Source: Siderastrea siderea (Eukaryota; Cnidaria; Anthozoa; Scleractinia; Rhizangiidae). From it: a DNA stretch of 64,000 bases. The position numbers and the translations under genes were made by a program. Each line of letters opens with the position of its first letter. Within the stretch, counting starts at the first letter, position 1. The notes beneath the pieces are model-generated. The model had not been told where the DNA came from. It ran no database searches and saw only the letters and a list, made by a program, of their open reading frames with translations. The stretch is from NCBI GenBank assembly GCA_964030785.1, contig OZ034968.1, forward strand, positions 74,384,427 through 74,448,426, given 5' to 3'. Below are positions 34,901 through 43,300 of the stretch, one piece after another.

Positions 34901-35325
34901 GGGGAAGGGGGAGGATTCCAAGTTTTTTTTTCAGGTTTTATCATGAAGATCTTAGCAGGACTCAAACACATCAAGGGTGCACCAAAGTTAGCAGTAGTGC
35001 ACTGGTGCACAGGTATTGGTTGACAAACAAGGGGAAGAGTTTGAACTCTCACACACTCTGGTTCTGATTAACCTCTTTTTAGTGCATGACATAGTCCATA
35101 GATAACACAATGAATTAACTTTATTTAATTTTTCTCCCTTCCTTTAAGGCACTAAGAAAAGAGGAACGTAACCAACAAGAGGCAGACAGATTGCTAGCCA
35201 TGGATGAGCGCAAAAGACCATACAACTCCCTTAAAGGTGATTACCGTGAGGTCACAGAAGAAGAAATGGAGGCATATCGCTTGAAACGGCGCCAACAGGA
35301 TGATCCAATGAAAGACTTCCTTTAG
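21156..35325 (+). CDS. SLU7: Pre-mRNA splicing factor SLU7
   Basis: Eighteen exons: 21156-21271, 24162-24224, 24416-24503, 25251-25328, 25782-25882, 26998-27061, 28173-28318, 29005-29050, 29770-29867, 30476-30543, 31302-31441, 31728-31784, 32664-32706, 32935-32996, 33748-33861, 34099-34170, 34607-34696, 35149-35325. They give 540 residues (human about 586). SLU7 acts in the second catalytic step of splicing, helping select the 3' splice site, in the nucleus. Diagnostic motifs are [11 protein letters not shown], the CCHC zinc knuckle [14 protein letters not shown] (around residue 95), [100 protein letters not shown] and a C-terminus ending DDPMKDFL. Lys-rich acidic stretches near the C-terminus are shorter than in vertebrates. 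Introns carry many mobile elements. Confidence 0.97.
21669..21740 (+). repeat. tRNA-like head, copy 1
   Basis: The acceptor strands ggcttgt and gcaagcc pair. The D arm gctc/gagc is intact. The anticodon arm ctgca-ccggtat-cgcag has a closing A-C mismatch and C instead of the universal U33 (anticodon would be GGT, Thr). The T arm is one base short. A functional tRNA is unlikely; Pol III transcription is plausible. Confidence 0.7.
21916..21987 (+). repeat. tRNA-like head, copy 2
   Basis: This is identical to copy 1, with the same defects (no U33, short T arm). Confidence 0.7.
22143..22214 (+). repeat. tRNA-like head, copy 3
   Basis: This is identical to copies 1 and 2. Its spacing from copy 2 is 227 bp because the preceding tail lacks about 20 bp. 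Confidence 0.7.
22637..23480 (+). mobile_element. 5'-truncated CR1/L2-like LINE
   Basis: The open frame 22646-23089 encodes 147 residues of the extreme C-terminus of a non-LTR reverse transcriptase ([60 protein letters not shown]). A 3' UTR of about 350 bp follows with a G/C hairpin around 23190-23225. It ends aataaagtttattattatta, i.e. a microsatellite tail (TTA)n instead of poly(A), as in CR1/L2-like elements. The 5' truncation is typical of incomplete reverse transcription. Clade assignment is by memory of motifs. Confidence 0.8.
23438..23479. repeat. (TTA)n microsatellite
   Basis: About 14 trinucleotide units form the tail of the LINE fragment. Confidence 0.95.
23953..24035. repeat. (GAT)n microsatellite
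   Basis: This is an interrupted gatgat tract with ggt/gtg variants. Confidence 0.95.
24673..24845. mobile_element. MITE, TGTGGTTCCAGAAAATA family, copy 2
   Basis: The left end tgtgggggtccagaaaata is followed by an interior closely related to the copy at 29061 (ggtcattggag, agggggtc, aaaggcaaattt, ttccag, ggcttgggg, caaacaaaa). The right end is diverged. SLU7 intron. Confidence 0.5.
25367..25575. mobile_element. MITE with TAACCCTTTAAGCCC ends
   Basis: It begins taaccctttaagccct and ends agggcttaaagggtta, an exact complement. The length is 209 bp. It lies in an SLU7 intron. Confidence 0.75.
25905..25990. repeat. (AAT)n microsatellite
   Basis: An aataat tract starts about 20 bp inside the intron after the exon ending 25882. 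Confidence 0.95.
26081..26556. mobile_element. Large fold-back element, arms about 165 bp
   Basis: The left arm (26081-26245) and right arm (26390-26556) are imperfect reverse complements. For example, cacacaggctggttttcatg in the left arm matches catgaaaaccagcctgtgtg in the right. The spacer is about 145 bp. It lies in an SLU7 intron and resembles, in design though not in sequence, the element at 13292. Confidence 0.8.
27090..27587 (-). mobile_element. Solo LTR, 498 bp, with 5-bp target duplication
   Basis: On the minus strand the element starts TGTTATGAAAATTG and ends CTCGTAACA (TG...CA). It is flanked on both sides by CAGGG (27085-27089 and 27588-27592), an exact 5-bp duplication. On the minus strand it has a TATA-like gtatataagtaag (around 27410-27398) and an AATAAA at 27169-27164, in the correct order for an LTR (promoter then poly(A) signal). 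No internal retroviral-type genes are present, so this is a recombination-derived solo LTR. Confidence 0.8.
27230..27345. repeat. Minisatellite inside the solo LTR
   Basis: About two and a half copies of a roughly 45-50 bp unit built from ggcacacagc and cacttcactaggttc. Confidence 0.8.
28582..28778. mobile_element. TAGCCTG-type MITE, 197 bp
   Basis: The left end tagcctgcaatgcagacat and right end tgcattgcaggcta are complementary. The flanks are TATTATTTG (28573-28581) and TATTCTTTG (28779-28787), a 9-bp duplication with one mismatch. SLU7 intron. Confidence 0.75.
28909..28936. repeat. (TA)n microsatellite
   Basis: An uninterrupted ta dinucleotide tract. Confidence 0.95.
29061..29248. mobile_element. 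MITE, TGTGGTTCCAGAAAATA family, copy 3
   Basis: It starts tgtggttcctgaaaatatcc and ends with gacatttttggaacaacaca, the diverged complement. It begins only 10 bp downstream of the SLU7 exon ending 29050, right after the splice donor. Confidence 0.65.
31028..31223. mobile_element. MITE, AAATTTGGATTTATCAACT family, full copy
   Basis: The arms begin aaatttggatttatcaactg and end with cagttgataaatccaaattt; the inverted similarity runs for about 65 bp per arm. Half copies of the same family are at about 47030 and 60874. SLU7 intron. Confidence 0.8.
31475..31639. mobile_element. MITE, TGTGGTTCCAGAAAATA family, copy 4
   Basis: The left end tgtggttccagaaaatatcc and the right end ggatattttctggaaccgta are complementary. 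It starts about 33 bp after the SLU7 exon ending 31441. Confidence 0.7.
32371..32500. repeat. Dispersed repeat with CCATGTTGG/CCAACATGG inverted core, copy 1
   Basis: The region shares extended similarity with 54967-55100: a ccaatccct/ccaatcctt start, gatccaaaa, a cagtg motif, ccatgttgg, gagaaacc, and ccaacatggcg. Both contain the inverted pair ccatgttgg ... ccaacatgg. The class is unknown. Confidence 0.55.
33255..33653. mobile_element. MITE-like element with TAATTAAGACG ends
   Basis: The left end contains actcaacgttcgagcaata and the right end contains tgctcgaacgttgagcag, complementary over about 36 bp. The length is about 399 bp. SLU7 intron. Confidence 0.7.
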
Positions 35326-35449
35326 TCACAGTGATGGTAATGAGGCTTAACACTGGTAGAACACTTGGAGGCATACTGTGCAAAGTGATGCCAACTGGAT
35401 GATTCAATGAAAGACTGCCTTTAGTCATATCAGTAGTAATGAGGCTGAC
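35268..35449 (+). repeat. Tandem duplication of the SLU7 stop region
   Basis: About 82 bp spanning the last coding bases and the stop (35268-35349) recur 99 bp downstream (35367-35449) in the 3' UTR with point changes: ggaggcata, ccaatgaaagacttccttta versus tcaatgaaagactgccttta, then agtaatgaggct. The second copy is non-coding remnant. Confidence 0.85.
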
Positions 35450-35795
35450 ATCTGACAGTTCACTCTAATTGAACTAATTTGTCCCATATCTTACAATAAT
35501 GAATAACAACAGAAAACTTTGCAGAAGAACACTCCTGCCTAGCAGCACCTGTACACAGCTTTCAGAAAAAGAAAGATGGCTGTACATTCCATCAGATATA
35601 TTGATGGCCTGTAATAAAATCTTCAAGTGCTACAGTCATGGCAGTTGTAGAACACTGTGTTTTGGGCGTGTGATGCATTTTGCCAAAGACTGCAAGATAG
35701 ACTGAAAGATAGCAAATTTATTGTATCACATTTAGGGCTATTTTGTACATACTGAAACTAACTGTAAATAAAGTTCTTAATGTGCTCACTGATTG
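35326..35795 (+). other. 3' UTR of SLU7
   Basis: From the TAG stop to just past AATAAA at 35767-35772. It contains the duplicated stop-region segment. Confidence 0.65.
35767..35772 (+). terminator. Poly(A) signal of SLU7
   Basis: AATAAA about 440 bp after the stop, followed by t/g-rich sequence. Confidence 0.7.
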
Positions 35796-35799
35796 ACTG

Positions 35800-37357
35800 A
35801 CTATGCAGGGTACTAAAGGAAGTCAACAATAAAACATTTTTCTTTCCTTTTTTTTTCATATACAAGGTGAAACTGTTTATAATACGCTAATCAAACCACC
35901 CTCACTTTAATTACTATAATAAATGATCAAGACTTTAAAATGAGAAAAATGGCAACAACTCAATGAATCAGGAAAATAATTTTTATTAAGCAATTAATGC
36001 ACTTTTAAGCAGTTTAAACTACATTTTAGCCTTTTGTAACATATTTGCGACTAAAGTAACTAACTGGAAGTTTGTTGATAAAAATTTCCCAAACAATTAA
36101 TTTGACTGTTTTTCTTCTGTCAAAGGAATAGTGTGCAATTAAATTACTATTTCAACCCATCATATTATAGGAAAGACAAACTCAATAAAATAGCACATTG
36201 TTCTGAAATTATTTTAAAACCAACAAGTACGTGTACACTGAAATTTTCATGACTACAACTAACAGTTGGCATGCTTTTTTAAGCAGAATTACAAGCAACT
36301 CATAAATAATCTTAAACTCCCAAGTAAAGAACCTTTGAATTTGTGCAATGCTTGGTGCAAGAAAAATTGTTTTCTAGTGAAATTTATTAAGAATATGCAA
36401 TTCTTGACAACTTTAGTTGCAAGTCGAATTAAAGAAACTTTAGAGTAATATTGGTAAGAAACTTTAAAGAGTAATATTGGTAAGTACAGTCAGTCAGTCT
36501 TTTCTTCAGTGAACTGAAAATTGTCCCAAATTTGTGTTGACCCCTCCTGTATACCATTTTCCTTAATGCTTCAATGTTTTTTTTTTTACAAATTCACATG
36601 AAATTGAATAAACTTGAAACTTAGAAACCAGCAGTCATTAAATTTGTGCCGTAAAGGGCTTTAATGCACACTAATAAACTCCCAATGAAACACAGAAGCT
36701 AAGACTGTGAGACATTTGTTTAAAAGGTAATTGACATGGTATATAGCTTTTACATGCAACTGTAATTCCTGTAGTTTACCTTTAACATGCCAGTCATAAA
36801 TATTTTATAATGTATCCTTCCTATGGTTTGAAACATTTTACCATAACAACAGTCACTACAGTTGTTGAGGTTTTATCACTGCTAATAGCTTTTCCCAAAG
36901 CATTTTCAAGTTGGGTACTAGCTTTGCTCATAAGCAAGTTGTAAGCTAAGTTTGACTGATGCTTTTAACATGACTTGAAAAAGATCAACACACTAGAATC
37001 TTGATGACTTAAACCCTCATTAACTCGAAAACCAAAAGCAGTTTTCCCTCCTTCACTCATTTCAGTATTTTAACTTGAACCTTTGTTAACTTAAACAGTT
37101 AAAATTTTTGTTCCCCTGACCAAACTAGATATTAACTGTAGTATGCCCTTCCCAGGGTTTTCAAAGTTTAGATTGCTAAACATAAAGTAAGCTACTGATA
37201 AGTGTAATTCATAATGTAGTGACTTTTAAAGAGAGTAGGCTGTGAATTCGGGTAAAATAGCTTGATGTGCACAGTGAATTTGGCCAGTCACTGACTTTGT
37301 TGAAAACCCTACCATCCAAGAAAGCTGTCCGCTGGGGGTGGGGGCTTACAAGCGTGT
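35800..37357. other. Convergent intergenic stretch and probable FADS6-like 3' UTR
   Basis: AT-rich and no gene seen. Minus-strand AATAAA candidates occur near 36383 and 35982. A 29-bp tandem duplication (agaaactttagagtaatatt) lies at about 36432-36483. Confidence 0.5.
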
Positions 37358-38425
37358 CTATTGTATCCCAATTAATTCAGTTATTGGTGGAGCTTTTACC
37401 ATAAGCTCATCATAATTGTTGTAAAATTTCCTCAGTTGACTGAGGTATGTTGCCTCATTGTAAGGGAGGCCATTGTTCTTAAGGTAGCTGGATACCACTG
37501 GCTTGATCTTCAGGCACATGTTGTCTGAAAGCCGTGGGAATAAATGATGTTCCACGTGACAACTGATAATTGAGTGGCCAAAGGAGTAATCAAGGAGGGG
37601 ATTTCTTGGGAGGTTGAGGGCTGCGGATGCTAGTTGGTTCAGTCGCTTGGGACGCCTTTTTACGTCATACATTGGCAATCCAATATGCTGGAAGATATTC
37701 ACATGGATGTAAGGAATGGAAAATACGGCACGAACGCTGATATTGCATAGGATACTCCCAAGGATGGAAAGACCAGCAACATATCGGAACAAGCAGAAGT
37801 GCATTAGGTGGCCAAGCAACATTACACAGAGGAATCTCACTTGTGACCATCGCCGCCCAGCAAGCATGTTGAGACCAATCATGGGGTAGAGAAGTTGCAT
37901 GAACAGAGGAGCAACAAAAAGGTATGTGTTTCGGTCCAAGTAAGGTGCACGCCAAGAACTTGAGTCACCCAAGCCAATGACATTTGTATAAGGGTGATGT
38001 AGCTGGATATGAGCTTCGTAGCACCCCTCTTCTGTAAAACCTCCCCAGATCTCCACAAAGAACACAGTAAGAAGGTGATTCCAGAAACGAGATGAGCCTG
38101 CCAGCGCATTGTGGACAGCGGCATGCGCAAGCTTCACTGTAAAAGTGGCATGGATGTAGGCAAATAGGAGATAACCCACAACAAACTTCGGGATGCTACC
38201 AGATCCAATAAGGAGGTAGCTGATTGGAAGTAGCGCAAAATTGACAAACATGATTGCCAGATCAATGCCATAGAGATCCCACCAGGAACTACGTGAGACT
38301 ATGTCTTTGACCAGTGAGTTCAGTTGGTTCATTGATGGCTTGTTGGGCATTATTTCTTCATCATCCTTCTTGTCACTGTCAAGTATCAGATCATCTATTG
38401 CACTTGTCTTTCCATATGGAGGCAT
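37358..38425 (-). CDS. FADS6: Fatty acid desaturase 6-like, single coding exon
   Basis: The 355-residue protein has the three histidine boxes of membrane front-end-type desaturases that hold a di-iron centre: HAAVH (residues 101-105), HIQLHH (139-144) and HVEHH (290-294). It has several hydrophobic segments between them (about 54-76, 80-98, 118-128, 165-185, 196-232). There is no cytochrome b5 domain, as in the FADS6 group. Flanking sequences LAHAAVHNALAG, WGGFTEEGCYEAHIQLHHPYTNVIGLGDSS and GHSIISCHVEHHLFPRLSDNMC match FADS6 as I remember it. The substrate of FADS6 is not well established, so I give none. The ATG at 38425 is first in frame. A good acceptor (tttgcag, exon resuming at 38461 on the minus strand) 36 bp upstream implies a separate 5' non-coding exon. 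Confidence 0.88.
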   Translation of the reverse strand: MPPYGKTSAIDDLILDSDKKDDEEIMPNKPSMNQLNSLVKDIVSRSSWWDLYGIDLAIMFVNFALLPISYLLIGSGSIPKFVVGYLLFAYIHATFTVKLAHAAVHNALAGSSRFWNHLLTVFFVEIWGGFTEEGCYEAHIQLHHPYTNVIGLGDSSSWRAPYLDRNTYLFVAPLFMQLLYPMIGLNMLAGRRWSQVRFLCVMLLGHLMHFCLFRYVAGLSILGSILCNISVRAVFSIPYIHVNIFQHIGLPMYDVKRRPKRLNQLASAALNLPRNPLLDYSFGHSIISCHVEHHLFPRLSDNMCLKIKPVVSSYLKNNGLPYNEATYLSQLRKFYNNYDELMVKAPPITELIGIQ

Positions 38426-39227
38426 GACTTCACAGGTAGCGAACGTCTAAAGGCCTGATCTCTGCAAAGCGTTGGAAATGCTTCAGTTAGTGCAGATAGC
38501 AGAAGAATGAATGTTTAAAACTAGGAAACTGATAGGATTATAATTTTCTTGTCCTTAAACACACCTTTTTTTCTCTAAATGATTAGATTGTTGGCCAACA
38601 CAACTAAGTTGTTGAGTTTTTTTGCATAAAGAAGCTTAAAATTTTTACTAATATTGCTGATTTAATAAAGCAGTTAAATGCGGTGACTTCTGTAACAAGG
38701 GTTTTATTACATTACCAGAGACTGCCTTTCTTTATTCATGAGGTGTCTGAGAAACAAGCCAAACAATTTCCATGCAGACAAAATAGCACCATCAGAGACC
38801 CAGGGGCATGTAGTTGGGGTGAGTAGAAAATTAAAGTCGTAATGGGCAGACACATTATTCTTTGACATTATTTTTTGGGCCCAGTTTGGCTATTTGCCCC
38901 TGAATCTCCAAGGATGACAAAACAGTAACACTGTAGCTTCTTGTTTTAGGATGCTGATTATTTTTACAAAACATTACCTTATAGAGAAATAGGTAAAGAA
39001 CCAGTGAATCAACACCAGTGTCACTATCAGTGTTGAAAGAAAACTTCAAATTAAATTGGGATTTTCAGAACTTTGCCACTTGCAGAGCAGACGGAATTTC
39101 AAGGATTGTTCAGTTTTCGTTATCCGTGGCTATCATTGCACGCTATCTTAAATGAACCACAAAAAGGAAGCTTCCAAACAACATGACCACAGACTACAGG
39201 TTCCAAGTTTTGATTAAAAATTGGGGT

Positions 39228-39363
39228 TTACCTCGGTGTAAGAACCTGACAAGATTTTCTTTGTTTGCTAGCTTTTGTTTTGCTGTACGGTATTGTTTTA
39301 AATGTTTTTGTTTCCTTTGTTTTACGTCATCCGTGAGTTTCACAGGTTCTTACACCGAGGTAA
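39228..39363. mobile_element. Short inverted-repeat element
   Basis: The 21-bp perfect arms are 39228-39248 (core acctcggtgtaagaacctg) and 39343-39363. The total length is about 136 bp. It lies between the divergent FADS6-like and TAF1B genes. Confidence 0.65.
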
Positions 39364-39831
39364 GGCCAAAAATTGACACTTAAAACCGTGCATTTTATTC
39401 CTCTTGTACAAATTACTGAAATAGGAAAGCGTCCTTTACATACATACGAACCAGATTTAACACGAAAAAAATCACGTCCAGTGGAAAAATTTAAAATTAA
39501 TGTTGCAGCTTTAAAGCAAAACAGGCAACAACAAGTAGCGATAAGCGTTCCACGAAAATTATTGTCATTTTGACTGTATATATGCATATTCGACTCTAAG
39601 CTCTAATTAACTTTTCTACATTACATTCGTAGACATGTATCGTCAAAACCGAACAACAAATGCATGAATGTTTTAATTCCACCACCCGTTCATTGGTAAC
39701 AACATGATTTGTTTTGTTGCTTCGGTGACGATATTCAAGCAGAGGATGTTATCCAACCGCCAAGTGAGTCTTTCTGTAGAAATGTAGCATGATAAATTTT
39801 GCATTAACTGAAAAACTCGGAAAAAGAAATT

Positions 39832-39905
39832 CCGAGTTCCAGATGGGATTTGAACCCACGACCCTGAGCTTCAGTTCATTTATCGCAGCTAAACAACGAC
39901 TATTA
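39832..39905 (-). repeat. tRNA-derived SINE fragment
   Basis: On the minus strand, gggtcgtgggttcaaatccc contains a perfect B box (ggttcaaatcc) and is followed by ggaactcggaatttc and a T-run. The 5' half does not fold convincingly as a tRNA, so I read it as a SINE fragment. Confidence 0.5.
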
Positions 39906-40166
39906 AGCAACACATAAAGTGGTCATTAAAGCTTTCTTTGTAATAAAGACTTGAAGGTAAGCTTAACTTAAAAATTTTGGAGAAATATTGACATAACTTG
40001 GCTGGAACAAATTTTTTTTTTAAAAGCTTAGTTCAGATCAGTTCAGTGTCGCAGTCTTCTTATCAATCGTCTAACTAAATTTGTTTGTCATGCTCGTGCT
40101 ACTAACGCTCTAAGTCACGACAATTCCCTTACCTTCCGCCTGGGTGGAGAAGAAGCGCAGATTTCG

Positions 40167-40186
40167 TAGCCTGCGTGCAGACGTCT
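40167..40186. repeat. Single arm of the TAGCCTG family
   Basis: tagcctgcgtgcagacgtct matches the right arm of the element at 8367 in complement. No partner arm is seen nearby. Confidence 0.45.
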
Positions 40187-40381
40187 ACGGTTTTTGCAGC
40201 TGCAAAGCTACACGGCACACACCTTGGCTCAGTTTGTTTTGGTTTTTACTGGGCTCAAGGTCCAACTACGGCCGCGTAGGACTGTGAAGGAGTAGTCGTT
40301 TCATGTAGGCATATATAACTGACAGGGCTAGTTTCATACATGTGTGTTTAGCTACGCCACAGGAGGGAAAATAATGTGAAA

Positions 40382-43300
40382 ATGCCTGCGTGTGTCTTGT
40401 GTGAAAGCGAAACTTTTGATTGCATAGATGGACTTTATTTCTGTCAGAGCTGCGGAACACAATCACAGGTAAGTGTTTGTGATGTTAACTTTGTTTTTCT
40501 TCTAAAAGAATTGCGTCTGTGTTCATTCTCTTGTCATTCTTGGTAGAGAGTGGGTTTTCCACAAGTTTTGCATCATTGGAAAGCTTTGCTTATGATTTTA
40601 GCTGGCAAAATTTCTTTACAGCCCCAGACTTATGCATCCTTTTTCTGATTCAAGCTCTGTCAATGATTGCTGTTTGTTTATGAGGGATCGTGTATTTACA
40701 GGCCCACAGCAGGGGAAGGGGCAGGGGGGGCTCGAGCCCTCCCAGAATTTTTGGAAGTCAAAAAAAAATTACAATTAATGTGCCAAAAAATTTATAATTT
40801 AAGAAATTAATGTGCAACAATCAGTTTTTTAAGAAAGTGCCTTTTAAGAAAGTGCCTTTTATAATTTCACAACCTTTAACAGGGTTTGACATTCGTTGAG
40901 TCACTAGCCACCGGGCAAGTGGGCACCGCACGTTTCAGTCGCCCAGGTTCCTTACCAATGTCCTTTTTTACCCATATCACCTTGACCCTGAGAGTGTAGC
41001 TTGACTGTGAAGGACTTTAATACCTGAAATAGCTGAGCGACTGCTATGTATTTGCTGCAGGCTTTAAGCCCATTGTTGTAAAACAAGTCTAAGGAACAAA
41101 ATTATATTTATCTCACAATCGAGTGACAAACGTTATGTAAACATTTACGAAGGTTAGGCAGCTGTTGAAATGTCTGAATTTTAACTAATTTTGTAACTTT
41201 AAGGATACTTTTTGAAAACCGATGCTATAGATCTGGTGGATGTTGCCCAACAACTTTGTCGGCGGAAAATAAACAGGAAGCTGCTTTTTAGCAAATTTTC
41301 AACAAACGAGGTCCCCATAAAGGAGTCCCTTTTGACGAAGTCGACACAAACTGTGGCATTGTGAACAGTGTTAGTGTCTATCTGACAAGAATTTTTGTAT
41401 GCCTGATGACTTATTTGTGGTTAACGTCTGTATTTTGACGGGGGGGGGGGGGGGGGTTTACTAGGTCAATTTGCTCGGCCCCTCCAGTTATTTCAGTCTT
41501 GCTACGGGCCTGATCTAGTACAAAAGTAGTTGAATGCATAATTTCCATTTTGCGAGAGATACAACAGCCTTACAACAGCCAAAATTGAAACCCAACACCT
41601 TTTATCAGGAGATCTCAATTGATCCACAAAGCCTATGTTGATATCCAAATACCTGCTACCTCCCTCTTGCACCTTCTTAGGACTTTCCACTCTAATTTAG
41701 GACATCAGAGATGAAGACATTGAAGCAGGGCATGAAGTGCCAGACACTCGTTTGGAGGTATCAAAGAAGGGGAAAAAAGGACAAAAAAAGACATTTTGTA
41801 AGTTGGTTTTTGTATGATACATCCTACCACATCTGGTCAAAAGTCACAATTTATCCACACCATGGCCGTTCAGATTTACTATTTCCAATGTGTTACCTCA
41901 GTTGGCAGGTATGGTGCCACTACTTGTACTTAGGTTAATTAAAAGAAGGTTGAAAATGTTTCAAAATGTTGTTAAAAAGAATATTAGTTAAATTTCCAAA
42001 TTGCCTCTAGCCTCTCTTTCAAAGCGAGGCCTGGTGCACAACCAATTAGTTCATAATTATGCATGTCAATGGAAAGGTATTTTCATGTGAAAGGCTGAGC
42101 TCCAGGCCTCAGTTTCAAAAAGATAAATTTTTAGTTTCTTCATAGAATTTTAGTAACTAATAGAGAACTCAAGAGATTCAAAATCAGAAATGATGACATT
42201 TGCGCTCAGTGTAAAAATTCTGACTCATTGGAACACACCTTTTTAGAATGTCCTATCAATGTTAAATTTTATCAGGAAATTTTGTCGTGGTTCAATGCAA
42301 TCAATAGAACGTTTATAAATTTGTCAACTGAGCAATTTCTATTTCAGAACTACCCCTCTCCTTCTATAAACAGCAACCTTAGACGCCAGCTAGATCTACT
42401 CGTCTTGCTAATAAAAAAGTACATAATTATTATATAGTTGTAAAAGTGGTGAGATAAATCCTGAATGTTCTCAATTTATAAATAAATTAAAAATTCAATG
42501 GAAAATTGAGATTTCAAGTTAAAACCGATCTCTCCTTTTTGATACTTTGCCAACAGACCCTCTCATATGCTTCTCCCTTTGTTCCTTCTCCTTATTTTTT
42601 TTCATAAAAAATATTATTGTAAGCACAATTGTGTTTATACTAGAATGTAACATTGTATGTGACACCAGGTAAAACCACTATAAAAAATAGTAAGTCAACA
42701 CACTGCAATGTAAGATTTGTAGGCAATATTATTGTAAGAAAACTAATTTACGTAACGTTGTGTAAATAGGTCATTCTCCGTTGTATTGTAAGTTGTATAA
42801 TTAATTTTGTAGTGTAAATCTTGCAGGTCGGCACTAAATTTTTTTCTTTCTTTTTTGCTTTCCTTTTTTTTTTCCCTTTTTGTATTTTGTTGTTGTGGTT
42901 GTCATTGTTGTAGTATGATTGCAAATAAAAAAGTAAGTGAAGTGTGTGGAATTTACTTTTTTGAGTGAACATTACAGAAAGAAAAACAGCATTGGTTACA
43001 TCCTAATGAGTTTTTTCTTTGTGTCATGCTGTTTCCTTAGGCAAGAAAGTCTTCTTCACATTGTCTCTCTCTGTACCCAGTCATATTGTCATTCATCTTT
43101 GAGTCTTGGGCACTAATATGCAACTCAATTTACTCCTATAGTGTCTGTGTTCTTTTATAACCCAGACTGTATTTTTTTTCTCTTGATTACCCATGCATGT
43201 GATGAAACAGTTGCAGACAAGGGAAAACCATGGTTTATGTATGAAGCCTATCAGCGTATCCTCAAAGTTCAGGTGGAATTCCTTATAGGACTAGGAATCA

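Larger units (their letters stand above)
38426..40381. other. Divergent intergenic stretch between FADS6-like gene and TAF1B
   Basis: It should hold the 5' UTR exon and promoter of the desaturase gene and the promoter of TAF1B. I recognise no further coding sequence. It contains a short hairpin element at 39228 and a tRNA-derived B-box fragment at about 39835. Confidence 0.5.
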
